Positions 24,305-33,675 of a DNA stretch of 50,487 nt are shown here, piece after piece. A model generated the notes under the pieces. It did no database searches. It saw only the letters and a list, made by a program, of their open reading frames with translations, and had not been told where the DNA came from. The translations under genes and the position numbers were made by a program. This DNA is from Microcaldota archaeon (GTDB lineage Archaea; Micrarchaeota; Micrarchaeia; Micrarchaeales; CABMGC01), in contig DAHXMA010000012.1 in NCBI GenBank assembly GCA_027365725.1, positions 1 to 50,487 on the forward strand. Reading direction: 5' to 3'. Within the stretch, counting starts at the first letter, position 1, and the number at the start of each line of letters is the position of its first letter.

Positions 24305-26857
24305 ATGATTATGCAGACCGAGGCAATAGAAAGCATAAAGTTCGGAGTCCTTAACCCAGACGATGCTAGAAAGCTTGGCGTCATAAAGCTTACGGTGCCG
24401 GACACCTACAATGAGGACGGATATCCTATAGAGGGCGGACTGCTTGACCAAAGGATGGGGGTCATAGACCCTGGACTGCTGTGCAAGACGTGCGGCGCGA
24501 GGGCGAAATCGTGCCCCGGCCATTTCGGCAGGATAGAGCTTGTCAGGCCTGTGCTGCACTCGGAATTCACCAAAGTAATATACATGATATTGCAGTCGAC
24601 CTGCAAGAACTGCCACAGGCTGCTCCTTAGCGACGAGCATATGAATGAATACAAAGACGCCCTGAACCAGATTGAGGAGGCCGTGGAGATAGATGCCGAG
24701 CTTGGGGACGTGAAGCTTGGCATGGGTAGCGCCGCGATGCTCAAGAGGATAAAGAACATGAAGAGATGCGAGAGATGCGGGACTGTTAAGGGGAAGCTGA
24801 AGTTCTCTGCCCCTACCTATTTTTACATAGACGATTACAAGATGAAGCCTGATGAGATACGGGATCTGCTGGAGAAGGTGAGCCAGGATGACCTGCAGGT
24901 TCTTGGGATAGACTCTGTTGTAGCCAGGCCGGAATGGCTTGTGCTGAGCGTGCTTTTGGTTCCGCCGGTAAATGTGAGGCCATCGATAACACTTGAAAGC
25001 GGGGAGAGGAGCGAAGACGACCTGACGCACAAGCTTGTAGATATAATGAGGATAAACCTGAGGCTTGAGCAGAACCTTAACGCCGGGGCGCCGCAGATAA
25101 TAATAGACGACCTGTGGGAGCTGCTTCAGGACCACGGGACTACATACTTCAACAATGAGACGGCAAGCATACCTCCTGCAAGGCACAGGAGCGGCAGGGC
25201 GCTTAAGACCCTTGCGCAGAGGCTTAAGGGCAAGGAGGGCAGGTTCAGGTACAACCTGAGCGGGAAGAGGGTAAACTATTCGGCGCGTACTGTAATAAGT
25301 GTTGACCCAAACATAGACCTGGACGAGGTTGGCGTGCCTCTGGAAATAGCCTCGAAGCTTACCGTGCCGTTCTACGTCACAGCGTGGAACATTGACAAGG
25401 CGCGGGAGATGCTTTCCAGGACTGAATATCCAATGATAGTAAATGCTATAGCAAAGGACGGAAAGAGGAAGAGGGTTATAGACCTTAACCGGGAGGAATT
25501 GATAAAGGACCTGCAGCCGGGGATGGTGCTTGAGAGGCAGCTTGCAGACGGAGACATAACTCTTTTCAACAGGCAGCCTTCGCTGCACAGGGTGTCGATA
25601 ATGTCCCACAGGGCCAAAGTGCTGAATGGGAGGACGTTTAGGATGAACTATTGCGTTACAGCCCCGTATAATGCCGACTTCGACGGGGACGAGATGAACC
25701 TGCATGTCCCGCAGAGCCTTGAGGCTCAGTCAGAGGCGAAGTACCTGATGAACCCAAAATACCAGGTTTTCTCGCCCAGGGACGGGGATGCAATAATAAC
25801 AAACAATGAGGACGGGATCACCGGAATGTACATGCTCACAAAGGATGACAACTTCCTTACAAAGGAGCAGGCAGTTTACATACTATCTATAGCAGGCAAG
25901 TACGAGCTGCCTGATCCGACAAAGGATGGACTTTACAGGGGAAAAGACATCTTTTCGCTGCTTCTGCCAAAGGGGCTTGATTTCGAGGGAAGGTCTGCTA
26001 AGGCGCCTTTTGTAATAAAGAAGGGCAAGCTTGTGCAGGGGGTTGTTGCAAAGGACACTTTTGGCAGGGGGGACAACAAGCTTCTTGCAAAGATAGGCAA
26101 GGATTTCGGCTATGACGTTCTCAAGGAGTTCATCTTTGTTTCTGCGAAGGTTGCTGATGCATATGTCACAATGATGGGAGTCACGGTGGGGGTAAAGGAA
26201 TACACCACAAGCAAGAAGCTTGCCGAGGAGAGGGTGCGGCTGCTTTCGGAGACGTTTAGCAATATAGAGAAGCTGATAGAGGACTACAGGAACAGGAAAC
26301 TCGAGCCCCTGATAGGATATACGCTCAGGCAGTCGCTTGAAAGGATGATAATAGCGGAGCTAAACTTGGTAAGGGACAGGGCCGGAGAAATGCTTCTGAA
26401 ATACGAAAGCAGCGACAATGTTGCCGTGGAAATGGCGAGGTCCGGATCAAGGGGGAGCGTGCTCAATATAGAGCAGATGACCATGTTCCTTGGGCAGCAG
26501 GCTACACTGAGCGGCGGCAGGATAAAGAGAGGCTACTACACCAACAGGGTGCTTCCGCACATTGCTCCGGGAGATGTAAGGCCTGGCGCGCGCGGGTTCG
26601 TTGCGACATCATATTATTCCGGGCTTGCCCCGACAGACCTGTTCATGCATGCAGTAGGGTCTCGTGGGTCAGAGGTATATAAGGCGCTTCTGACCGCAAG
26701 GTCTGGTTATCTTTACAGGAGGCTGTCTAATGCGCTGCAGGACTATAGCGTGAAGTCCGATTACAGCGTAAGAGACGCTAACAACAACCTTGTCGAAGTC
26801 GTTTATGGGGGAGACAAGATGAACCCGCTGTATACACAGTTTGATACGGTGGATTGA
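24305..26857 (+). CDS. rpoA1: DNA-directed RNA polymerase subunit A'
   Basis: Active-site motif [37 protein letters not shown] zinc motif. Start may be ATG 24305 or 24311. Confidence 0.96.
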   Translation: MIMQTEAIESIKFGVLNPDDARKLGVIKLTVPDTYNEDGYPIEGGLLDQRMGVIDPGLLCKTCGARAKSCPGHFGRIELVRPVLHSEFTKVIYMILQSTCKNCHRLLLSDEHMNEYKDALNQIEEAVEIDAELGDVKLGMGSAAMLKRIKNMKRCERCGTVKGKLKFSAPTYFYIDDYKMKPDEIRDLLEKVSQDDLQVLGIDSVVARPEWLVLSVLLVPPVNVRPSITLESGERSEDDLTHKLVDIMRINLRLEQNLNAGAPQIIIDDLWELLQDHGTTYFNNETASIPPARHRSGRALKTLAQRLKGKEGRFRYNLSGKRVNYSARTVISVDPNIDLDEVGVPLEIASKLTVPFYVTAWNIDKAREMLSRTEYPMIVNAIAKDGKRKRVIDLNREELIKDLQPGMVLERQLADGDITLFNRQPSLHRVSIMSHRAKVLNGRTFRMNYCVTAPYNADFDGDEMNLHVPQSLEAQSEAKYLMNPKYQVFSPRDGDAIITNNEDGITGMYMLTKDDNFLTKEQAVYILSIAGKYELPDPTKDGLYRGKDIFSLLLPKGLDFEGRSAKAPFVIKKGKLVQGVVAKDTFGRGDNKLLAKIGKDFGYDVLKEFIFVSAKVADAYVTMMGVTVGVKEYTTSKKLAEERVRLLSETFSNIEKLIEDYRNRKLEPLIGYTLRQSLERMIIAELNLVRDRAGEMLLKYESSDNVAVEMARSGSRGSVLNIEQMTMFLGQQATLSGGRIKRGYYTNRVLPHIAPGDVRPGARGFVATSYYSGLAPTDLFMHAVGSRGSEVYKALLTARSGYLYRRLSNALQDYSVKSDYSVRDANNNLVEVVYGGDKMNPLYTQFDTVD

Positions 26858-26873
26858 TACTGGTTTGATGATT

Positions 26874-27917
26874 ATGGCGGAAAAAAATAACAAAAAGTAT
26901 TTCGTTGAATATGGCGAGCCTGTGGGCATAATAGCTGCGCAGTCTGTTGGGGAGCCTGGGACGCAGATGATCCTTAGGTCATTCCACCTTGCAGGAATAG
27001 AGTCTACTGTTGCCACTTCGGGGCTGCCAAGGATAATAGAGCTTGTTGACGCGAAGAAGAAGCCGAGCACGCCAGTCACATACATATATCTTGACCAGAA
27101 GATAAGCAAGAACTTTGACAGGGCTTCTGAGATGCTTAAGAAGATAAACGAGGTGCGGATGAGCAACCTTGCCAGGAGGGCGCTTGAGAACTTCTCGAAG
27201 GGCAAGATAAAGATCGTCCTGGACAAGCAGGAACTTGAGTCTGAAGGCCTCACTATAAGGCAGGTTGCTGCAAGGATAGAGAAGGACATGGGGCTTGACG
27301 CGCAGCCGGTTGAAAACGGGGTCATAGTGAACATGCACACCAGGAACCTCAAGGAGATACGTAACACCAAGATAGCGATAATGAAGATGCTTGTCTCAGG
27401 CGTTGACGGGGCAGGAAAGGCAACTGTAAGGAGGGATGATGATACAGGCGAATTTTATTTGGTGTCTGCAGGCAGCAATATAGAAGGCATAATGCAGATA
27501 GACGGGATTGACAAGTCAAAGACTACCACAAACGACGTGTTTGCAGTTTACAGGCTTTTCGGAATAGAGGCTGCAAGAAACAGCCTGGCAGTAGAGCTGA
27601 AGAAAACGCTAAAGGAGCAGAAGATATCGGTTGATGAAAGGCACCTTAATCTCATAGCTGATGCAATGACCGCAAGCGGATCGGTAAAGGGCGTGGGCAG
27701 GCACGGCCTAAGCGGAGAGAAGCGGTCTGTTTTTGCAAGGGCAGCGTACGAGGAAACGCTCAAGCATCTGGTGCATGCTGCTGCGTTCGGAGAGACGGAC
27801 AAAATGCGCGGTGTTACGGAGAATATACTTGTAGGAAAGCAGATACCGATAGGCACAGGTTCGGTAAAGCTCGCAATAAAGAAAGAGGACATGTCCAAGG
27901 TAATGCCGAAGAAGTAG
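26874..27917 (+). CDS. rpoA2: DNA-directed RNA polymerase subunit A''
   Basis: [59 protein letters not shown]; start set at [10 protein letters not shown]. Confidence 0.94.
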   Translation: MAEKNNKKYFVEYGEPVGIIAAQSVGEPGTQMILRSFHLAGIESTVATSGLPRIIELVDAKKKPSTPVTYIYLDQKISKNFDRASEMLKKINEVRMSNLARRALENFSKGKIKIVLDKQELESEGLTIRQVAARIEKDMGLDAQPVENGVIVNMHTRNLKEIRNTKIAIMKMLVSGVDGAGKATVRRDDDTGEFYLVSAGSNIEGIMQIDGIDKSKTTTNDVFAVYRLFGIEAARNSLAVELKKTLKEQKISVDERHLNLIADAMTASGSVKGVGRHGLSGEKRSVFARAAYEETLKHLVHAAAFGETDKMRGVTENILVGKQIPIGTGSVKLAIKKEDMSKVMPKK

Positions 27918-27921
27918 TAGG

Positions 27922-29250
27922 CTAGGCTTTTTTTGACGATGCATTTACGCTGCGTATTGACGCTTCGAGTATGTCGAGTCCTTCTGATAGGTGTTTTTCC
28001 GATATGGTTATTGGAGGTATTATCCTTATTGAGGATTCTCCACATGGAAGCATGACCAGCCCATTGTTGAACGAATAGGATATTATCGCGTCCCTTTCCT
28101 TTTCTGCAGGCTGCTTTGTCTTTTTATCCTTTACGAACTCTATGCCTATCATCATCCCGATGCCGCGCACATCGCCCAGTATTTCGTACTTTTCTTTCAT
28201 CTCCTCCAGCCTTGACATCGCGAGCCTGCCCTTGCGCCTTGCCTGGGATTGGAGTGAGGCCATGTGCCGTTTCACGTATTTGAGAAGTGCGTTTGCCGCA
28301 GCTACAGACGCGAGATTGCCGCCGAATGTGTTTGAATGGGCTCCCTCTGGCACGTCTCCCAGCGACTTCCTTACTACAGTCGCGCCCATAGGCAGGCCGC
28401 CTGCAATTGCCTTTGCCATTGTATATATGTCTGCAGTAACTTTGAAATTGTCCATTGCAAGGAACCGGCCAGTGCGCATATAGCCTGATTGCACCTCGTC
28501 TGATACGAGTAGCATCCCGTTATCGCTTGCTATCTCCCTTATTCCTTGTATGAATTCCTTTGGCGGAACAATGTATCCGCCCTCTCCCTGGACCGGCTCC
28601 ACAAAGATTGCTGCAACCTCTCTGGGCGAGGTTTCCTTGCCAAGCGGCTGTTTTTTAATGTAGTCGACGCATGCCATGCCGCAGGTCGGGTACTCTTTCC
28701 CGAAAGGGCACCGATAGCAGTATGCATAAGGCGCGTGGACCACCTGGTTGAACGGGCCAAAGTGCTCGCGCTGGGCTAGCTTGGATGCCGTCATTGAAAG
28801 GGATCCCAGCGTCCTGCCGTGGAAGGAGTTGTAAAAGGCCAGCAGGTACTGCCTCTTCGTGAATATTTTTGAGTACTTTATTGCTGCTTCGTTTGCTTCG
28901 GTGCCGGAGTTTGAGAAGAATACCTTTCCGAAGCCTTTTGGAAACATTGATATCAGGTTTTCCGCGAAAGCTACTGGCTGTTCTGCGTAGAAATCGGTGA
29001 ATGCGGAGTGCATGAGATCCTGTATCTGGCTGGATATGGCGGCCCTAACCTCGGGGATGCTGTTATTGCCGAAATTGTATACGCTTATGAATGATGAGAA
29101 ATCAAGGAAGCGGTTGCCTGAAACGTCGTATACGAAATCGCCAGATCCTTTTGCTGGTATAAAGGGTATCTCTCCGCGCGTGGTTGTGAGGATTACCTTG
29201 CTATCCCTTTCAATTATGCTCTTTATCTTTCTTGTGAGCTTGAACCCCAT
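27922..29250 (-). CDS. Class III pyridoxal-phosphate aminotransferase (4-aminobutyrate/acetylornithine aminotransferase-like)
   Basis: FFSNSGTEANEAAIKYSK; LAFYNSFHGRTLGSLSMTASK; LVSDEVQSGYMRTGRF; TMAKAIAGGLPMGA. Confidence 0.92.
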   Translation of the reverse strand: MGFKLTRKIKSIIERDSKVILTTTRGEIPFIPAKGSGDFVYDVSGNRFLDFSSFISVYNFGNNSIPEVRAAISSQIQDLMHSAFTDFYAEQPVAFAENLISMFPKGFGKVFFSNSGTEANEAAIKYSKIFTKRQYLLAFYNSFHGRTLGSLSMTASKLAQREHFGPFNQVVHAPYAYCYRCPFGKEYPTCGMACVDYIKKQPLGKETSPREVAAIFVEPVQGEGGYIVPPKEFIQGIREIASDNGMLLVSDEVQSGYMRTGRFLAMDNFKVTADIYTMAKAIAGGLPMGATVVRKSLGDVPEGAHSNTFGGNLASVAAANALLKYVKRHMASLQSQARRKGRLAMSRLEEMKEKYEILGDVRGIGMMIGIEFVKDKKTKQPAEKERDAIISYSFNNGLVMLPCGESSIRIIPPITISEKHLSEGLDILEASIRSVNASSKKA

Positions 29251-29273
29251 CGATTTCGCCGCTGCATTGGTAT

Positions 29274-29513
29274 TTATCCTTTTATCTTAGATGCGTCTAT
29301 TTCGAGGGCCTTTGCGAGCTGCGCCTTGTCGGATAAGGACACTTTTTCTGAAAGGATTTCTAGGTGCTGCACATTGCACCGTCTTGGTCTTGGTCTTATC
29401 GAGCTCACTATTGATACAAAATTGCCGCCAAGCAATTTTGTTATGACAGCCTTGCTGCCGGCATCTCTGCCTAGCTTCTTTATGCATACTCTGCCTTCTT
29501 CTACTAATGCCAT
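29274..29513 (-). CDS. rpl14e: Ribosomal protein L14e
   Basis: MALVEEGRVCIKKLGRDAGSKAVITKLLGGNFVSIVSSIRPRPRRCNVQHLEIL, KOW-like L14e. Confidence 0.85.
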   Translation of the reverse strand: MALVEEGRVCIKKLGRDAGSKAVITKLLGGNFVSIVSSIRPRPRRCNVQHLEILSEKVSLSDKAQLAKALEIDASKIKG

Positions 29514-29708
29514 AATATTCACCAATAAATGCCATATCAAAAGCAAATGGCCTTGTTTGAGGCGTTGCCTTAACTGGCGCTGATATAGGCATTGCTGAGC
29601 ATTTATATAAAACTATTGCAGAGTTTGCTGTCTTTCGTTGGCTGACGCAGTGCCATTTATGATGCAGGTCCTTGTTGAAATGTGCTAAACCACAATAGTT
29701 TAAATATC

Positions 29709-29722
29709 ACGTTGCCCAACGT
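29709..29722. promoter_or_regulatory. Inverted repeat ACGTTG-CC-CAACGT between TATA-like TTTAAATATC and a start codon; candidate operator
   Basis: ACGTTGCCCAACGT directly downstream of TATA-like sequence at ~29699, before ATG 29738. Confidence 0.5.
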
Positions 29723-29737
29723 TCTTGGTGTGGTATA

Positions 29738-29935
29738 ATGCATGCTAGAAGACATGTGCGCCAAAAACCTGCGGATACATCCGGAGCAGAAGGCAGCCTG
29801 AACGGCAGAGCTGTTGGGTTTTGTGATGTGCTACGCGCAGAAGTCGTGGCTTCAGGAATGGATAACTCAGGCAAAAAATGGGTAGTAACGGCTCAGGTAT
29901 TTCCTGGGCAGGATAAGGCTAACCTAAGGGCCTGA
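29738..29935 (+). CDS. Small hypothetical protein (65 aa)
   Basis: First ORF after a TATA-like promoter; MHARRHVRQKPADTSGAEGSLNGRAVGFCDVLRAEVVASG... Confidence 0.45.
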   Translation: MHARRHVRQKPADTSGAEGSLNGRAVGFCDVLRAEVVASGMDNSGKKWVVTAQVFPGQDKANLRA

Positions 29936-29958
29936 TAAAACGGCATTGGCGATGTGAT

Positions 29959-30450
29959 ATGACATTAAAAGAAGCTGGGGGAATGGAGAAAGGTAAGGGC
30001 TTGCGCAGAGATGAAGCTATGGATGTGCTAAAGGGATACCTGCCTGATCCGAAATGCGAGGCCGCAAAGAAGATACTGATGGACGGCGAGAAGGGCAGAA
30101 GTCATCCATTGGTTATTGCTGATGATTTTATAAGATATTCTTGGATGGAGAATATGTACGGCGAAATGCGCAAGAAAGCGGCGCAGGATGCAATAACGCT
30201 CCTGGTTATTTCCAATATGCGCATTGGATATGCACAGAGCCTTGCAAAGACGCTTAGGGACTTTGGGGTTTTTACGCAGGATGAGGCAAAGGGGGCGATA
30301 TTGAAGGGCATAGAGACGATGGCAACGGTTTATGGAAGGGTTTTCATGGCATCCGATATTGCCGCCGGGGCCTCTGAGGAGTTTGGAATAACAAAGGAAG
30401 ACCTTGCAAATGCCCTAAATGCAGATTTGCGCGGGGCTAGGCGTTTTTGA
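29959..30450 (+). CDS. Hypothetical helical protein (163 aa)
   Basis: ORF with uninterrupted coding composition: MTLKEAGGMEKGKGLRRDEAMDVLKGYLPDPKCEAAKKILMDGEKG... Confidence 0.65.
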   Translation: MTLKEAGGMEKGKGLRRDEAMDVLKGYLPDPKCEAAKKILMDGEKGRSHPLVIADDFIRYSWMENMYGEMRKKAAQDAITLLVISNMRIGYAQSLAKTLRDFGVFTQDEAKGAILKGIETMATVYGRVFMASDIAAGASEEFGITKEDLANALNADLRGARRF

Positions 30451-30466
30451 AAAACTAGGCGATTTG

Positions 30467-30730
30467 ATGAAAAACAGGGAGAAGATAGATGAACTTATAG
30501 AAGGCGATGGGAAAGACATTGAGAGGTCTAAAAAGGAGGCAAAGACCTCGCTCGCATTCTTTGGCACAGGTACGGCAATAAGCGCAGCGGCAATAGGGGC
30601 TGGATGGATGATGCATAATGATATAGTCACGGCATACAGCAGCGTTATAACAACGGCCGGATTTGCGCTTGGATCTAAATATGCTGTTGATCTTTTAAAG
30701 CTGCATTTGAAGGGACTTAAAAGAAAGTGA
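30467..30730 (+). CDS. Hypothetical membrane protein with two hydrophobic segments
   Basis: MKNREKIDELIEGDGKDIERSKKEAKTSLAFFGTGTAISAAAIGAGWMMHNDIVTAYSSVITTAGFALGSKYAVDLLKLHLKGLKRK; an upstream start at 30419 is possible. Confidence 0.6.
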   Translation: MKNREKIDELIEGDGKDIERSKKEAKTSLAFFGTGTAISAAAIGAGWMMHNDIVTAYSSVITTAGFALGSKYAVDLLKLHLKGLKRK

Positions 30731-30741
30731 GCCGCCACGTA

Positions 30742-31335
30742 TTATTCTGGCTGCTCCTTCGCCGGCGCCTTTTGGATGCCCCTGTTTTTCGTGTACTCCC
30801 TTATTATTATATCTGCAATCTGGTCTGGAGACTTTGAATCGGTGTCTATTATAAGGTCGAATGGCGACTTGTCCCTTCCGAAGTCTATGTTGTATATCTT
30901 CTTGTAGACGTTGAAGTTGTCTGCGTCGCGTATTTTGACGACCTTCATGCTTTCCTCAAGGCTTGTCATGTCCCTTTTCTCCATCCGTTCGGCCCTGGTC
31001 TTTGCGCTGCCGTCAAGCCATACCTTGAACCCTTTTTTGGATATCCATGCCGCAGTGTAGCTGGTAACTACTATGTTGCCTTCGTTTATCTTTTCTATAA
31101 GTTTCCTGTCTGCTTCCTTATCAAAATCAGGATTATCTTTGCGCTCCCTGAGGAACTTTATCCCGTCTTCGGTATCCCACCATTCTATTCCGTCGACTTT
31201 GTACCCACGCTCTGCTGCCATCTCCTTTAGTATGTCTCCGCCTCCGATAGACTTGATATGGAGTTTTGCGGCTATTATGTTTGCAACAGTAGTTTTTCCT
31301 GCAGCGGGCTTGCCTGATATTATTATGGCTTCCAT
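30742..31335 (-). CDS. cmk: Archaeal cytidylate kinase
   Basis: IIISGKPAAGKTTVANIIAAKL P-loop; GGGDILKEMAAERG; conserved neighbourhood with L34e and adkA. Confidence 0.9.
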   Translation of the reverse strand: MEAIIISGKPAAGKTTVANIIAAKLHIKSIGGGDILKEMAAERGYKVDGIEWWDTEDGIKFLRERKDNPDFDKEADRKLIEKINEGNIVVTSYTAAWISKKGFKVWLDGSAKTRAERMEKRDMTSLEESMKVVKIRDADNFNVYKKIYNIDFGRDKSPFDLIIDTDSKSPDQIADIIIREYTKNRGIQKAPAKEQPE

Positions 31336-31351
31336 GCACCCGCCAATAGTC

Positions 31352-31672
31352 TTAGTGAGATATCATCTGCAGCACGAAAGCCCTGTCAACTATGCTTATG
31401 TCATTAAGCTTCATCTCTCCGTGCTCTATCCTGCTGGCAAGCTTTATTACGTTGCCGGTGCACGATGCGCACAGGACGCCTCCGAACTTCCTTGCATTGG
31501 TGACGGTAGACCTGCCTTTTGCGCGGTGAGGTATGCCATTTAGCTCGGTTTTGCATATTGCGCAGTGTGGCAATTCCTTTGATTTGCGCTTGTAGTGGAT
31601 TGTGTGCTTTCCCTTTGGCGTTACACGGTCCATCCGCCTGAAACTTCTTGATCGGTGCATTGGCTTTGGCAT
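31352..31672 (-). CDS. rpl34e: Ribosomal protein L34e
   Basis: MPKPMHRSRSFRRMDRVTPKGKHTIHYKRKSKELPHCAICKTELNGIPH. Confidence 0.93.
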   Translation of the reverse strand: MPKPMHRSRSFRRMDRVTPKGKHTIHYKRKSKELPHCAICKTELNGIPHRAKGRSTVTNARKFGGVLCASCTGNVIKLASRIEHGEMKLNDISIVDRAFVLQMISH

Positions 31673-31682
31673 TGTCTCACGC

Positions 31683-32159
31683 TCATTGCGGCTGGTTGTT
31701 TGCCTGCTGCTGGGTTGGTTGCGGCTGCGCCTTTTTTGCGGCTATTCTTTCATATACCGAAAGGGCTATGGTGCTTAGTATTCCGAGGATAAATGATACC
31801 GCTATGAAGAAAGTGGTATACGGCAGGCTTAGCGAAAGCACGGATATCTTTGTTGATGCTGGGACAAGCGCCGGAAGCGCTACATAGAAAAGCAGGAAGA
31901 ATATCGGCAGCACTATAAGCGTGGGCTTGAGCTGGTGCCTCATGCTTTCAGAGGCAAGCGCAGTTATCTCCTTCTGCTTCACGTCGAGAGCTTCCTTTGT
32001 TATGCTTGATCCAAGAGACCTCAACTCCTTCATCTTTATGTCCATGTCCTTCTTTATCTCCTTTATGCGCTTGTAGTTGGCTATCTTCCTCTGGGCTATT
32101 ACTGAGAATGACACATAAACTATTGCTATAAGCACAAGCTCCAATACTATAAAACTCAA
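31683..32159 (-). CDS. DUF106/EMC3/TMCO1-like membrane insertase family (Oxa1 superfamily)
   Basis: (M)SFIVLELVLIAIVYVSFSVIAQRKIANYKRIKEIKKDMDIKMKELRSLGS..., three TM segments, between adkA and L34e; TTG start at 32159 preceded by GGAGG. Confidence 0.85.
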   Translation of the reverse strand: MSFIVLELVLIAIVYVSFSVIAQRKIANYKRIKEIKKDMDIKMKELRSLGSSITKEALDVKQKEITALASESMRHQLKPTLIVLPIFFLLFYVALPALVPASTKISVLSLSLPYTTFFIAVSFILGILSTIALSVYERIAAKKAQPQPTQQQANNQPQ

Positions 32160-32161
32160 AT

Positions 32162-32737
32162 TTATCCTCCTATTATCTCCTTGGTTATCCTGTCGACTTC
32201 TGCTGCTGCCTCCTGCTGCTTCCCTGCCTGGTTGTATATTATGTATATGGGTATATTTAAATATACCGCAAAAGTGGAAATTATCGATATATTCACGCTG
32301 CGCCACTCGTCAATTTCGGCGAGTGTGGCATATGCTCGCACGCGGGTGTGGTCTAGCAGGCTCCTCTCCATTACCTCCTCCGAGGTGGCGTCTATGTATA
32401 TTATGGCGCTTATCCTGATCTTCTGAAGCTCTTCGATTGAGAATCCTGGCCGGTATCTCCTGCCCTGCTTTACCGAGGCGTGCGTATCTATTATTGCGTC
32501 TTCCTTTGATTCTATTATCTTCTGCATTATTGAATTCCTTATTGATATTGTAGTGGCATCGTCTAGAAGCCTTACCTGGTCCCTGTCTGTTAGGTTGAAT
32601 TTTGACTTGGCTATCTCTAGCATCTCTGTGCCCAAGTTTATCACTTTTATCTTGCCGTCCCTGGCTCCGGAAAGCATGGAAAGTATTGTGCTTTTGCCTG
32701 CGCCAGCGGTGCCGGTTACTAATATGAGTTTTGTCAT
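32162..32737 (-). CDS. adkA: Archaeal-type adenylate kinase
   Basis: MTKLILVTGTAGAGKSTILSML; KVINLGTEML; DDATTISIRNSIMQKI; DTHASVKQGRRYRPGF. Confidence 0.93.
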   Translation of the reverse strand: MTKLILVTGTAGAGKSTILSMLSGARDGKIKVINLGTEMLEIAKSKFNLTDRDQVRLLDDATTISIRNSIMQKIIESKEDAIIDTHASVKQGRRYRPGFSIEELQKIRISAIIYIDATSEEVMERSLLDHTRVRAYATLAEIDEWRSVNISIISTFAVYLNIPIYIIYNQAGKQQEAAAEVDRITKEIIGG

Positions 32738-32837
32738 GATAACACTGAAGGATATTATGAAGTATGGCAAAATATAAAAGTGTGGTTGTTTCGTCTGATT
32801 GCGTGATAATTGCTGCGCCGTGCTGCGTTCCTGGAGC

Positions 32838-33452
32838 TCAGTCGCTTTTGGTGTCCATTATTTTCCAGAAAACCAGTTTTGCTTCGAAGCTCTGCGTTCT
32901 TGTAAGCATCTCCTTGTTTTCTCCGTGGGAGGTTTCTGCAGCAAGGCTCATTTCCCTATTGAATATCTCTTTTGCCAATTCAATCATTGGTTTTTGCGGT
33001 TCAGGAACTTTTATGCCTACTACCGCGGTTGCCATTTTTTCATTGCTGTCGTAAGAATTTACAATGAATCTCCTGTGGCTATATATTAGCGGGTATACCT
33101 CCATCAGCGACGGCTGCTGGCCGTTGAGCACCTTTACGAGCCTGTTTGGATCGGTTGCCGCGCTGTTGTTCAGGCTTGAGAGCATGCTGCTATTGTCCAA
33201 TTCGTAAACGCCTGTTGGCATATTTAAATTGCAGCTTAAATAGAAGCGCATTGGCTTATCCCTGGCGGCCATTAAAAGTGCCTTTGAGAAGACAAAGGCC
33301 TCTGAAGGAGCTAGGGGCCTGATCCTGTGGCACTCTGAAACCGCTTTTGATTCGTCTGGGCCATGGCGCATCTCTGTAGAAAAAACATAAAGCGATTCTG
33401 TGCCTAGCGGTATTACTAACGGGCTCTTTTGGGGTTTCTCGTATTGCGCCAT
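32838..33452 (-). CDS. Hypothetical protein (204 aa)
   Basis: ORF MAQYEKPQKSPLVIPLGTESLYVFSTEMRHGPDES...; no recognised family. Confidence 0.65.
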   Translation of the reverse strand: MAQYEKPQKSPLVIPLGTESLYVFSTEMRHGPDESKAVSECHRIRPLAPSEAFVFSKALLMAARDKPMRFYLSCNLNMPTGVYELDNSSMLSSLNNSAATDPNRLVKVLNGQQPSLMEVYPLIYSHRRFIVNSYDSNEKMATAVVGIKVPEPQKPMIELAKEIFNREMSLAAETSHGENKEMLTRTQSFEAKLVFWKIMDTKSD

Positions 33453-33624
33453 TTTATAGCCTTTATGGCGGCTTGGAAGGGGTTGGGGATTGGGCCTGCC
33501 AGAGCCAGCCAGCTTATAGGTATAGTTTGTTGGTTTTCTCGTTTTTAATAATGTTGTTTTTGGGCAAAATATGATTTTTTATTGTTATTATGGGCAGAAG
33601 CACTCTGTGCGCATTGCCATTTTT

Positions 33625-33664
33625 GAAAGAAAAAAACAGGAAAAAAAAGGAATAGAAAGAAAAG
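33625..33664 (-). terminator. Poly-T-rich intrinsic terminator region downstream of the thermosome gene
   Basis: Reverse strand reads CTTTTCTTTCTATTCCTTTTTTTTCCTGTTTTTTTCTTTC directly after the stop codon. Confidence 0.6.
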
Positions 33665-33675
33665 GGGTGGGTAAG

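Noticed and set aside
23930-25705. 591-aa minus-strand ORF antisense to rpoB1/rpoA1
   Set aside because: Opposite two unmistakable RNAP genes; the translation is rich in H/P/Y/V/L runs typical of a reverse-complement shadow frame.
20754-27917. Inteins in the RNAP subunits
   Set aside because: Conserved motifs are contiguous and subunit lengths normal; no intein-like blocks seen.
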